Source: Acidovorax sp. Leaf78
GTDB taxonomy: Bacteria > Pseudomonadota > Gammaproteobacteria > Burkholderiales > Burkholderiaceae_C
Length of the DNA: 64,000 nucleotides
Reading direction: 5' to 3'
Assembly: GCF_001422735.1 (NCBI RefSeq)
Contig: NZ_LMLZ01000021.1
Span: 501,947 to 565,946 of the forward strand
Notes under the pieces: generated by a model
Told to the model about the DNA's origin: nothing
Seen by the model: only the letters and a program-made list of their open reading frames with translations
Databases searched by the model: none
Part shown: one piece after another, positions 29,960 through 38,027 of the stretch
Layout: each line of letters opens with the position of its first letter
How positions within the stretch are numbered: the first letter of the stretch is position 1
Made by a program: the position numbers and the translations under genes

Positions 29960-31038
29960 GCCGCACGCCGGCCACAGCGCGCACCCCGGCGTGGCGACTG
30001 CTGGCCGCGGGAATGCTGGTCCTTGCCACCGCCAGCGCCGCCCACGCCGGCACGGGCCTCCGGGAGTTGCCCGGCCTGCAGGGCGACGGCCCGGTCACCG
30101 TGTTCTACCCCAGCGGCAGCGCCGACCAGCCCGTGCAGCGCGGCCCCTTTACCCTGCAACTGGCCCCGGACGGCGCGCCCACCCCTGGCAACGGCCGGCT
30201 GGTGGTCATCACGCACGGCTCGGGCGGCAGCCCCTGGGTGCACACCGACCTGGCGCGTGCGCTGGTAGCCAGCGGCTTCGTCGTCGCCCTGCCCGAGCAC
30301 GCGGGCGACAACTACAAAGACCCGTCCACCCCCGGCCCCGAGAGCTGGAAGCGCCGCCCCGCAGAAGCCTCCCGCGCCATCGACGCCGTGGCGCACGATG
30401 CGCGCCTGGCGCCACTGGTGACTGTGGACAGGGTGGGGGCCTTCGGTGGCTCGGCCGGCGGCCACACTACGCTGACGCTCGCAGGGGGCCACTGGTCGCC
30501 CGCACGGTTTCGCGCGCATTGCGAGGCCCACATCGCCGAAGATTTTTCGTCGTGCGTCGGCTTCATCACCCGGCTGCACGGCAACCTGCTGGACGGGCTG
30601 AAAAAAGCCGTGGCGCTGGGCGTGATCCGCCAGCGCTTCGACGACGCCACGGACTACGCCTACTCCGACCCGCGCGTGCAGGCGGCCATCGCCGCCGTGC
30701 CCTTTGCCGCCGACTTCGACATGGCCACGCTGGCCACACCGCGCATTCCGCTGGGGCTGATCACGGCGGGCCTAGACATCAACCAGGTGCCGCAATTTCA
30801 CAGCAGCGCCGTGCTAGCCGCCTGCCAGGACCGCTGCACCCTGGTCGCCCACCTGCCCGGCGCCAGCCACGGCATGATGCTGTCGCCCCTGCCGCCGATG
30901 CACCTGCTCGGCACCGTGCACCAGGCGCTGCTGGGCGACCCGCCGGGGTTTGATCGCAGCAGCGCCGTGCCCCAGGTGGATGCCAAGGTCGTGGCGTTCT
31001 TCACCCAGCACCTGCCGCCGCTGCGGCGCACACCCTGA
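29956..31038 (+). CDS. exported alpha/beta hydrolase, dienelactone-hydrolase-like
   Basis: A 360-residue protein starting at a GTG that overlaps the preceding stop. It has a signal peptide (Ala-rich hydrophobic stretch, cleavage near AHA/GTG). The hydrolase domain shows VVITHGSGGSPW, the nucleophile elbow GAFGGSAGG, and a late PGASHGMM with the catalytic His. It matches predicted exported dienelactone hydrolase family proteins (COG4188), which are also related to lipases and PET-type esterases. It is expected in the periplasm or outside. The substrate is unknown. Confidence 0.87.
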   Translation: MSRTPATARTPAWRLLAAGMLVLATASAAHAGTGLRELPGLQGDGPVTVFYPSGSADQPVQRGPFTLQLAPDGAPTPGNGRLVVITHGSGGSPWVHTDLARALVASGFVVALPEHAGDNYKDPSTPGPESWKRRPAEASRAIDAVAHDARLAPLVTVDRVGAFGGSAGGHTTLTLAGGHWSPARFRAHCEAHIAEDFSSCVGFITRLHGNLLDGLKKAVALGVIRQRFDDATDYAYSDPRVQAAIAAVPFAADFDMATLATPRIPLGLITAGLDINQVPQFHSSAVLAACQDRCTLVAHLPGASHGMMLSPLPPMHLLGTVHQALLGDPPGFDRSSAVPQVDAKVVAFFTQHLPPLRRTP

Positions 31039-31046
31039 TTCATCCC

Positions 31047-32057
31047 GTGTATCTTGAGCGCACCCTTCCGATCATGTTCCGTCGTCGCCGATTTACCCTC
31101 ATGCTGACTCCCGCTTTTCTGCTGATCGCCTGCATCGTGGCGCTCGCCGCCGCTATTGCACTGGGTGGCCCCAAGCACATCCTGCCCCTGGCCAGTGTCC
31201 ACACGCCCTTCGAAGGCGTGGATTTCAGCGGCGTCCCTGCGCCGCAGCGCTTCGCCGCCCGTGACGGCACCTCACTGGCCTGGTACGACTACCCAGCGGC
31301 AGGCCCGTCGGCGGGCGGGCCACAGCGTCGTGTGGTGCTGGTCCACGGATCGTCGTCGCGCGCGCGCTCGATGCACGTCCTGGCCAAGGCTCTGGCGGCC
31401 GAGGGGTTCGCGGTGGCGGCGCTCGACATTCGCGGGCACGGCGAGTCGGGCCCGCGCGGCGAAGCTGCCTATATCGGACAGTTGGACGACGACCTGGAGG
31501 ACTTCCTGCGCAGCGTGCCGCATGCCGGACCGCAGACGCTGATGGGGTTTTCCGCGGGCGGCGGGTTTGCGCTGCGCTTTGCAGGGAGCAGTCGGCAGGA
31601 TCAGTTTGATCGCTACGTGCTGCTATCGCCTTTCATCGGTGTGAATGCCATCACCGCGCGGCCGGACGTGGGCGGATGGGCGTCCGTCGGCATGCCGCGC
31701 ATTGTGGCGCTGAGCTTGCTCAACCGTTGGGGCATTACGCAGTGGAACGACCTGCACGTCCTGCGTTTTGCGTTGGACCCATCGGTCCGTGATGGGTTGA
31801 CGCCCAGCTACTCGTATTCCCTGGCGGTGAACTTTCGCCCCCAGGATGATTACCAGAGAGACATCCGCAACGCGCGCAGCACCGTCTGCGTAGTGGCCGG
31901 CCAAGACGACGAAATCTTCTACGCCGACCGCTATGCAGACGTTTTTGCGCAGGCGGGCAAACCGGTGCCGGTGACCTTGCTGCCGGGCATCAACCACATG
32001 TGGCTGACACTCAATGCCGACGCCGTGCGCGCCGTCGCGCAAGCCTGCAAGACCTGA
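31047..32057 (+). CDS. membrane-anchored alpha/beta hydrolase
   Basis: A 336-residue protein with one N-terminal hydrophobic helix (FTLMLTPAFLLIACIVALAA) after an Arg-rich start, so it is either anchored or exported. The fold motifs are VVLVHGSSSRARS, LDIRGHGESG, nucleophile elbow GFSAGG, a late GQDDEI acid and INHMWLT with the catalytic His. It starts at GTG 31047 or ATG 31074 (MFRRRRF, more typical of a signal anchor). Base composition is less GC-rich than its neighbours. The substrate is unknown. Confidence 0.87.
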   Translation: MYLERTLPIMFRRRRFTLMLTPAFLLIACIVALAAAIALGGPKHILPLASVHTPFEGVDFSGVPAPQRFAARDGTSLAWYDYPAAGPSAGGPQRRVVLVHGSSSRARSMHVLAKALAAEGFAVAALDIRGHGESGPRGEAAYIGQLDDDLEDFLRSVPHAGPQTLMGFSAGGGFALRFAGSSRQDQFDRYVLLSPFIGVNAITARPDVGGWASVGMPRIVALSLLNRWGITQWNDLHVLRFALDPSVRDGLTPSYSYSLAVNFRPQDDYQRDIRNARSTVCVVAGQDDEIFYADRYADVFAQAGKPVPVTLLPGINHMWLTLNADAVRAVAQACKT

Positions 32058-32094
32058 GCTGCTTCATCCAGCGCCCTAGAATCGACCCTTCACC

Positions 32095-32400
32095 ATGCCC
32101 CACCCCATGACCCCCGACGACATCGAACAACTGGCCCGCCGCCGCGCCGGCGCCAAGCTGGGCTGGTATGTGCATGCTGCCGCCTTCGTCGTGGTGAACC
32201 TGGTGCTGTTCGGCATGTCGCGCTACGGCTTTGGGAACCGGCCGTGGTCGATATTCCCGCTGCTCGGCTGGGGCCTGGGGCTGGCGCTGCACGGCATCTC
32301 GGTGTTCGTGCTGGGCACGGGCAGCGGGCTGCGTGAGCGCATGGTGCAAAAGGAGCGCGAGCGGCTCCTGCGCGCTCAGCAAGAGCGCAACCAGCGCTAG
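32095..32400 (+). CDS. 2TM-domain small membrane protein, second paralogue
   Basis: A 101-residue protein clearly paralogous to the one at 29654-29959: RRRAGAKLGWYVHAAAFVVV, WGLGLALHGISVF, GSGLRERMVQKERERL. The two copies flank the two alpha/beta hydrolases. It sits 41 bases upstream of the LytS-type kinase in the same orientation, so it may be co-transcribed and form part of the signalling unit. Confidence 0.88.
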   Translation: MPHPMTPDDIEQLARRRAGAKLGWYVHAAAFVVVNLVLFGMSRYGFGNRPWSIFPLLGWGLGLALHGISVFVLGTGSGLRERMVQKERERLLRAQQERNQR

Positions 32401-32441
32401 GCCCACGGCCCTGCGCCCCAGACCACCCCGCCCGCGCTGCC

Positions 32442-33512
32442 ATGAAAATCGACTGGATCGAGAAGCTGCAGCACCTGCTGCAGGTGCTGGCCTTCTGCCT
32501 GGCCATCGCGGCTTTGCAGTACGCCTTTCAACCCGAAAAGCCCTATGACATCCCGGCCCGGTATTCGCTGGCCATCGGCGCGCTGACTTGGGCCGTCATC
32601 GATTTCGGGCGGCACTGCTTTCCGTCGGCCCAAGAGACCGGCTGGCCCGCGGGCCTGTCGGGGCTGCTGCTGCCGCTGGCCGGCATCGTGCTGGGTTACC
32701 TGGGCGGCACCCTGCTGGGTGACTGGTGGTGCGGCTTCTCCTCCTGGGAGCAGGGCGGCCGGGCGCAACTGCGCATCTCCATCGGCATCACCATCGTGGC
32801 CGGCTTTGTGGGTACTTATCACTTCTACACCAAGAGCAGAAGCGCCTGGCTACACGCCAAGGTCAACGAGGTGCGCAGCCAGGCCAGCGAGGCGCAGCTC
32901 AAGCTGCTGGAGACCCAGCTGGAGCCGCACATGCTGTTCAACACCCTGGCCAACCTGCGCATGCTGATCGGCACCGACCCGGCCCGCGCGCAGGAGATGC
33001 TGGACCGCATGATCGGCTACCTGCGCGCCACGCTCAGTGCGTCGCGCAGCACCCAGCACCCACTGGCCCACGAGTTCGATCGCCTGCGCGACTACCTGGA
33101 GCTGATGGCGGTGCGCATGGGCCCGCGCCTGGCGTACACGCTGGATCTGCCCGACGCGCTGCGCGACGTGCCCGTGCCCCCGCTGCTGCTGCAGCCGCTG
33201 GTGGAAAACGCCATCCGCCACGGCCTGGAGCCGCAGGTCGAGGGCGGGCACATCACCGTGCGCGCCAGCACCCGGCAGGGTGACGGCGGGCAGCAACTGG
33301 TGCTCGACGTCATCGACACCGGCGCGGGCCTGCCCGACACCCTGCCCACCCCGGGCCCGGGGCAGAGCTTCGGCCTGGCCCAGGCCCGTGAGCGGCTGGC
33401 CACGCTGCACGGAACGGCGGGCACTCTGAAATTGATAGCTGGTAGCGATGGCGGGACAAGCGCTACGGTCACTTTTCCCTTGAAATCGAGCCCATCGAGC
33501 ACCACCCCATGA
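32442..33512 (+). CDS. LytS/YpdA-type sensor histidine kinase
   Basis: A 356-residue kinase. Four N-terminal transmembrane helices span about residues 10-127. A His_kinase domain follows with H163 in QLEPHMLFNTL, then an HATPase domain (LVENAIRHG, DTGAGLP, SFGLAQARERL). The H-box reads PHMLFN where most have PHFLFN. The last about 15 residues of the domain are partly encoded by a dispersed repeat (33427-33466). The stop overlaps the response-regulator start (ATGA). It phosphorylates the LytTR regulator downstream; the signal is unknown. Confidence 0.94.
   Translation: MKIDWIEKLQHLLQVLAFCLAIAALQYAFQPEKPYDIPARYSLAIGALTWAVIDFGRHCFPSAQETGWPAGLSGLLLPLAGIVLGYLGGTLLGDWWCGFSSWEQGGRAQLRISIGITIVAGFVGTYHFYTKSRSAWLHAKVNEVRSQASEAQLKLLETQLEPHMLFNTLANLRMLIGTDPARAQEMLDRMIGYLRATLSASRSTQHPLAHEFDRLRDYLELMAVRMGPRLAYTLDLPDALRDVPVPPLLLQPLVENAIRHGLEPQVEGGHITVRASTRQGDGGQQLVLDVIDTGAGLPDTLPTPGPGQSFGLAQARERLATLHGTAGTLKLIAGSDGGTSATVTFPLKSSPSSTTP
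33427..33466. repeat. dispersed palindromic repeat inside the histidine kinase gene
   Basis: TTGATAGCTGGTAGCG is followed by GACAAGCGCTAC. The GATAGCT...AGCG and CAAGCGCT halves match the other copies. It is translated in frame as part of the last strand of the ATPase domain. Confidence 0.55.
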
Positions 33513-34381
33513 CCCAGCCTGCCGTGCGCGCGTTGATCGCCGAAGACGAACCCCTGCTCGCCGCCGCGCTGCAGCAGGAGCTGGCCCGGGCCTGGCCCGA
33601 ACTGCAGGTGGTGGCCACGGTGGGCGACGGCCTGTCCGCCGTGCGCCAGGCCCTGGCGTTGCAGCCGGACGTGCTGTTCTTCGACATCCGCATGCCCGGC
33701 CAGAGCGGGCTGGATGCGGCGGTGGAACTGGCCGACGCCTGGCCGACGGACGGCCCCGCGGGCCGCCCCTTCCCGGCGCTGGTGTTCGTGACCGCCTACG
33801 ACCAGTACGCGGTGCAGGCGTTCGAAGCCCAGGCAGTGGACTACCTGCTCAAGCCCGTGCAGGCGGCCCGGCTGCAAAAAACAGTGCAAAAACTGCAGCT
33901 GGCGCTTGCCAGCAAAGCGCCAGCAGTTATTGATCTGGAAGCAACCATGGCGCAACTGCGCCATCTGCTGGTGGCGCCGGGGGTGGCGGCACCCGCACCC
34001 GCACCCGCAGCCGCAGCCGCAGCCGCAACAGCGCCTGCCACGCCCGCGGCGGGCGCGCCGCTCACGCTGATCCAGGCCAGCAGCGGCAGCCAGATCCACA
34101 TGGTGCCGGTGGCCGACGTGCTGTACTTCGAGGCGGCCGACAAGTATGTACGGGTGCTGACCGCAGCGCGGGAGTACCTGATCCGCACCCCGCTCAAGGA
34201 CCTGATCGGCCAGCTCGACACCCAGGTGTTCTGGCAAATCCACCGCAGCACCCTGGTGCGCGCCAGCAGCATCACCACAGTGACCCGTGACGAGGCGGGC
34301 AAGCTGCACCTGGAGCTGGCCGGCCGGCCCGAGAAGCTGCCCGTGAGCCGCCTGTACGCCCACCTGTTCAAGGCGATGTAG
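33509..34381 (+). CDS. LytTR-family response regulator
   Basis: A 290-residue regulator. It has a receiver domain with acidic pocket EDE, phospho-Asp59 in FFDIRMPG and the conserved TAYD and K of YLLKPV. A linker of about 50 residues follows, and then a LytTR DNA-binding domain (YFEAADKYVRVLT, WQIHRSTLV). The linker is unusual: its first part comes from a dispersed repeat (33887-33934) and its second from a hexanucleotide repeat coding Ala-Pro/Ala-Ala (33989-34024). It is coupled to the kinase by an ATGA overlap. Confidence 0.95.
   Translation: MTQPAVRALIAEDEPLLAAALQQELARAWPELQVVATVGDGLSAVRQALALQPDVLFFDIRMPGQSGLDAAVELADAWPTDGPAGRPFPALVFVTAYDQYAVQAFEAQAVDYLLKPVQAARLQKTVQKLQLALASKAPAVIDLEATMAQLRHLLVAPGVAAPAPAPAAAAAAATAPATPAAGAPLTLIQASSGSQIHMVPVADVLYFEAADKYVRVLTAAREYLIRTPLKDLIGQLDTQVFWQIHRSTLVRASSITTVTRDEAGKLHLELAGRPEKLPVSRLYAHLFKAM
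33887..33934. repeat. dispersed palindromic repeat inside the response-regulator linker
   Basis: AGCTGGCGCTTGCC-AGCA-AAGCGCCAGC forms an inverted repeat, followed by AGTTATTGAT. It codes for the start of the interdomain linker. It has the same architecture as the intergenic copies. Confidence 0.6.
33989..34024 (+). repeat. hexanucleotide tandem repeat in the response-regulator linker
   Basis: Three GCACCC units are followed by three GCAGCC units, all in frame, coding an Ala-Pro then Ala-Ala tract. Unit changes by slippage would alter linker length without a frameshift. Confidence 0.8.
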
Positions 34382-34442
34382 CGCAGCAGCGCAGCGCTGG
34401 CCTGGCTGCGCCCCCCGCTGCTCGCTCTACCGCGTTACCGCG

Positions 34443-35075
34443 CTACCGGTTGGTGGCCAGCAGCAGTCCGCCTGCGCCCATGAAGAAACCGCCGGTGGCC
34501 TTGTTCAGCCGCACCACACCGCGCGATGTGCGGATGAAGCGGCGGATCTGCCGCCCACCCGCTGCATACACCGCCGTGGACACGAACTCGGCGGCCAGGT
34601 ACACGGCGCCCAGCACCACGAACTGGCGCACCGCCGGCTGGGCCGGGTCGATGAACTGCGGAAAGATCGCGGCAAACAAAATGATCGCCTTGGGGTTGGT
34701 GATGCCCAGCAAAAACTCCTGGGTGATCAGCGCCCGCATGTTCACTGGCGCGCCTGACGCCTTCACATCGCCGCCCTCCACCACCTCCAGCCCGCTGAAC
34801 TCGCGGCTGCGCCACGCGCGCCAGCCCAGCCAGAACAGGTACAACGCGCCCACCCACTTGACCACGGTGAACGCCGTCTCGGACGCCAGCAGCATCGCGC
34901 CCAGCCCGACAGCCGAAACCGTCAGGAAGATGGCGAACGCCGCCACCCGGCCCACCGTGGCCACCAGCGCGGCGCCCACACCGGCGCGAATGCCGTTGTT
35001 CAGGCCACAAAAATTGTTGGGGCCGGGCGTGAGCGCAATGGCCACCGCCACGGGGGCGAAGAGGAGCGCGTCCAT
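34443..35075 (-). CDS. LysE/RhtB-family amino-acid exporter
   Basis: A 210-residue inner-membrane protein with about six helices. The N-terminal family signature is ALTPGPNNFCGLNNGIRAG, and mid-protein VGALYLFWLGWRAWR and GITNPKAIILFAAIFPQF are diagnostic of LysE/RhtB translocators. They export amino acids or related compounds; the substrate here is not predictable. It stands alone, convergent with the response regulator. Confidence 0.93.
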   Translation of the reverse strand: MDALLFAPVAVAIALTPGPNNFCGLNNGIRAGVGAALVATVGRVAAFAIFLTVSAVGLGAMLLASETAFTVVKWVGALYLFWLGWRAWRSREFSGLEVVEGGDVKASGAPVNMRALITQEFLLGITNPKAIILFAAIFPQFIDPAQPAVRQFVVLGAVYLAAEFVSTAVYAAGGRQIRRFIRTSRGVVRLNKATGGFFMGAGGLLLATNR

Positions 35076-35133
35076 GGTGTTTCCTTCAGGTAACAGAAAA
35101 ATCTGAGAAGCTGTGGGCGGGAGAACGCCCAGT

Positions 35134-35766
35134 TTAGCGAGCCCGGGCCAAGGTCAACGTGCTGCCCCAGGCCACGCCCAGAAGCGCCTCGTAGTGGGCC
35201 ACCACCACCAGCCGTGCAGGGTCGCTGGCCGCCCGGGCCAGTACCTGCACCAAATAGTTGATCGAGGGCTTGTCCAGCCCCGCCACAGGCTCGTCGATGA
35301 GCGTGAGCGCGGCCCCGCTGGCAAAGCCACCCGCCATCAACACCTTGCGCCGGCTGCCGGTCGACAAGGCAAAAAACGGCTTGTCCAGATGCGGCTCCAG
35401 CGAGAAGCCTTCGACATGCGAGGCCAGCGCCGCAGCGTCCCAGGCCGGGTACTGCGCGGGCAAGCCTGCCAGCCACTGCCGGGCCGTGATCTCATCCAGC
35501 GCCGTGCTGCGCGGGTCTTGCCAGAACACCTGCGCGCGGTAGGCCTGGGGCGCGCTGCGCTGCGGCACACCCTGCAGCACGATGTCTCCAGCCTGCGGCA
35601 CCAGCTCGCCCGCCAGCACGCGCAGCAGCGTGGTCTTGCCCGTGCTCTCGTCGCCCTGCACCAGCGCCAGGCCCGCCGGCCATGCCAGCGACACCCCTTC
35701 CAGCACCGCGCATTCGGGGTAGGCAAACCGCAACCCCGTCACCTGCAACATCGAGCTGTCGGCCAC
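35134..35766 (-). CDS. orphan ABC-type ATPase
   Basis: A 210-residue single ABC domain. The Walker A is GDESTGKTT, the signature region is FALSTGSRRKVLMA, the Walker B is LTLIDEP followed by VAGLDKPS, and the switch is VVAHYE, where His is preserved. No permease or binding protein is adjacent, and the protein has no membrane segment. A GTG at 35766 is preferred because AAGGGG lies upstream; an earlier TTG (35787) falls inside a palindrome. It resembles CcmA-like small ATPases only in size. Its partner is unknown. Confidence 0.82.
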   Translation of the reverse strand: MADSSMLQVTGLRFAYPECAVLEGVSLAWPAGLALVQGDESTGKTTLLRVLAGELVPQAGDIVLQGVPQRSAPQAYRAQVFWQDPRSTALDEITARQWLAGLPAQYPAWDAAALASHVEGFSLEPHLDKPFFALSTGSRRKVLMAGGFASGAALTLIDEPVAGLDKPSINYLVQVLARAASDPARLVVVAHYEALLGVAWGSTLTLARAR

Positions 35767-35776
35767 CCTGTTCCCC

Positions 35777-35790
35777 TTTTTGTACAAAAA
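35777..35790. promoter_or_regulatory. perfect 14-bp palindrome between divergent genes
   Basis: TTTTTGTACAAAAA lies 11 bases upstream of the ABC ATPase start and 53 bases before the rightward gene at 35843. It is an A/T island in GC-rich DNA and could be an operator or part of divergent promoters. No regulator gene is adjacent. Confidence 0.35.
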
Positions 35791-35842
35791 GCGATTCTAG
35801 GCACCACGGCAGGCGGCCCGGCCCCGTGCCGCACAATGCCCC

Positions 35843-36211
35843 ATGAGCTTGAACTACCTGGACTTTGATTACAGCGAAGACGACGAAGGCACCGGCACGT
35901 TCGACGCCATGGCCAGCGTGCTGCCCGCGCAGCTGGCCGCGCTGCACGCCGAGGTGGCGCAGGTGCTGCAGTGGGCGCACTCGGAATTCCCCGACGCCTG
36001 CGGGCCTTCGGAAGACGGCGGGCAGTGGCAGTACGACCTGCAGGGCGTGCAGGACGTCAGCACCCCGTTGGCGCTCGACTTCGACGCGGCGACGGGCAGC
36101 ATTCACAGCGCGCCAGGCACGCCTACACCCCCGCGCACCACGCTGACCCTGTCGGTCAGCGGCAGCACGGATTTCTGCGCGGCACTGCGGAGCGCGTTCG
36201 GTATCTCATGA
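35843..36211 (+). CDS. hypothetical acidic protein
   Basis: A 122-residue protein with no recognised family. The N-terminus is strongly acidic (DFDYSEDDEGTGTFD). The middle is predicted helical (LPAQLAALHAEVAQVLQWAH), and the C-terminus is beta-rich (TTLTLSVSGSTDFCAALRSAF). It is cytosolic. Codon use is normal for the window and the start ATG is well placed, so it is probably a real gene. It is divergent from the ABC ATPase. Confidence 0.65.
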   Translation: MSLNYLDFDYSEDDEGTGTFDAMASVLPAQLAALHAEVAQVLQWAHSEFPDACGPSEDGGQWQYDLQGVQDVSTPLALDFDAATGSIHSAPGTPTPPRTTLTLSVSGSTDFCAALRSAFGIS

Positions 36212-36448
36212 TGGTGGTGTGCCCAGCCCCGCATCCCTCGCCCAACCTGCGCGACGGCGCGCCGTCGGCCTACACGGCCCGGGGCACGTGCGGGTCTATC
36301 CTGATGGCAGGCTGTCGCGCCCGGTGTACGGATGCGCAGCACACCAAGGACAACCCATGGACCGCCCACTCCAGACCTTCAGTTCCCCATCTGCCGCCCG
36401 CTGCGGCGCAGCCCCATCCACATCTCTGGCCGGATCGTGGAGCGCAGC

Positions 36449-37465
36449 ATGACCTCTCTGCATTCAGTGTCTACCCCTCCCTATGGTGCTTCGATGACCT
36501 CTGACGTCTGGCCCCTCTCCGGCGCAGCGGGCACGCCAGGTGCCGCGCCCACGCGCCCTCTGGAAGACCGCGTGCGCATGGACCTGCACATCGGGTTGCG
36601 CTACGAGATCGACCAGTACGGTGCGGACTTCGTGTTCAACATCCACGCCGCCAAGACACCCCAGCAGACGGTGAGCAACGAACGGTTGGTCATCAACCAG
36701 GACATCTCCTACCAGATCCACACGGACCCCGCCACGCTCAATCGCTCGCTGCGGCTGCATGGCGAACCCGGCGTGCTGGAGCTGTCGTACTCGGCCACGG
36801 TAGACATTGCCCACCACCGCGCCAACCCGATGCAGCTGGCCGAAGTGCCCGTGCGTCAACTGCCGCCGGAGGTGATGGGCTACATCTACCCCAGCCGCTA
36901 CTGCCAGTCCGACCGGCTGCTGCGCCTGGCCAACAAGGAATTTGGCGCGCTGTGGCAAGGCCACGGCCGCGTGCAGGCCATTCGTGACTGGGTGAACCGC
37001 CATGTGGCCTTCACATCCAACACGTCCAACTCCAACACATCTGCCGTCGACACGCTGATCGAGCAAGTGGGTGTGTGCCGTGACTTTGCGCACCTGATGA
37101 TTGCGCTGTGCCGCGCGGTGAACATCCCCGCGCGCTTCACCACCGGCACCGACTACGGCGCAGACCCGAGCCTGGGCCCGCCCGACTTTCATGCCTATGT
37201 CGAGGTGTACCTGGGCGACCGCTGGTACATCTTCGACCCGTCTGGCACCGCCATACCGATGGGGCTGCTGCGCTTCTCCACCGGGCGCGATGCGGCCGAC
37301 GTGGCCTTTGCCACTATCTTCGGGGGCGTGCGCGCCGATGCACCGGTCATCCGCACCACCGCCATCGAAGACATCGGGCAGGGTTTTGTGCAGCCCGTAC
37401 ATTGCATGGAGGCCCTGTCTACTGACCAGGGAACCATCGCAGGCAACCATTTTTCGGTGCCCTGA
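36449..37465 (+). CDS. transglutaminase-like (cysteine protease fold) protein
   Basis: A 338-residue protein. The N-terminal beta domain (LHIGLRYEIDQYGADFVFNI) precedes a transglutaminase-like core with the triad Cys in VGVCRDFAHLM, His in PDFHAYVEVYL and Asp in FDPSGT. This is the bacterial transglutaminase-like family often encoded with Anbu, alpha-E and ATP-grasp proteins. None of those is adjacent, but an Anbu gene lies at 6710-7537. The ATG at 36449 is chosen for GGAG six bases upstream; ATG 36494 is also possible. A perfect hairpin follows the stop. Confidence 0.88.
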   Translation: MTSLHSVSTPPYGASMTSDVWPLSGAAGTPGAAPTRPLEDRVRMDLHIGLRYEIDQYGADFVFNIHAAKTPQQTVSNERLVINQDISYQIHTDPATLNRSLRLHGEPGVLELSYSATVDIAHHRANPMQLAEVPVRQLPPEVMGYIYPSRYCQSDRLLRLANKEFGALWQGHGRVQAIRDWVNRHVAFTSNTSNSNTSAVDTLIEQVGVCRDFAHLMIALCRAVNIPARFTTGTDYGADPSLGPPDFHAYVEVYLGDRWYIFDPSGTAIPMGLLRFSTGRDAADVAFATIFGGVRADAPVIRTTAIEDIGQGFVQPVHCMEALSTDQGTIAGNHFSVP

Positions 37466-37471
37466 GGTAGT

Positions 37472-37508
37472 GCACAGCCCTGCTGCCAGGCCTGCTACAG
37501 GGCTGTGC
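37472..37508 (+). terminator. long hairpin after the transglutaminase-like gene
   Basis: GCACAGCCCTG and CAGGGCTGTGC form a perfect 11-bp stem with a 15-base loop, seven bases after the stop. No T-run follows, so it may be Rho-assisted or a 3' stabiliser. Confidence 0.5.
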
Positions 37509-37616
37509 GGTAGGTGCAGGAAGCGGTACGAAGACCCGCAGGTTACGCACTGAAAAAGCCCACAGGCGGCGCGTAGCCTAAAATCACTCTTTTTTCCACT
37601 TCGACAGAGAACCACC

Positions 37617-37787
37617 ATGGGCAACAAGATCGTTACCGAAGCAGACCGCAAGCGTACCCCCCGTCCCCAGCCCCTGCCTGGCTACTCGCTGGCCACCCCT
37701 GGCCGCGGCCAGCGCAACAGCCTGGAGCGTGGCGTCTCCACCCGCAGCAAGAAGAACCCTGGCAAGCGCACCCACAAGGGCGGTTGA
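37617..37787 (+). CDS. 56-residue basic small protein
   Basis: ATG at 37617 to TGA at 37787 encodes 56 residues starting MGNKIVTEADRKRTPRPQP and ending KKNPGKRTHKGG. The protein is rich in Lys, Arg, Pro and Gly, with no hydrophobic core, and is predicted disordered; it is nucleic-acid-binding-like in charge. It has its own gap upstream (151 bases) and a strong intrinsic terminator downstream, so it looks like an independent, probably well-expressed gene. I know of no assigned function. Codon use is consistent with a real gene. Confidence 0.8.
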   Translation: MGNKIVTEADRKRTPRPQPLPGYSLATPGRGQRNSLERGVSTRSKKNPGKRTHKGG

Positions 37788-37824
37788 TATCTGCCGCTGG
37801 GGCCTGCGCCCCGCGCCAAAGAAT

Positions 37825-37847
37825 GCCCTCCTCGCGAGGGCTTTTTT
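37825..37847 (+). terminator. intrinsic terminator of the small-protein gene
   Basis: GCCCTC-CTCGC-GAGGGC followed by TTTTTT is a textbook Rho-independent terminator, 38 bases after the small-protein stop. Confidence 0.9.
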
Positions 37848-38027
37848 GTGTCTGCAATCTGCTCCGGCTGCAATGGCACGCTCACCCAGTTGCCACGGCC
37901 CGGAGCGGATAACAATATTCAGCGAAGCGGTTCTGGCCAGGCGCCACTTCGCAGGCAGTACACGCAGTACGACAAGACGTGGCAACGACGCCAGAAGAGT
38001 TTTGTCAACCGCTCTAAGATGCACGCC

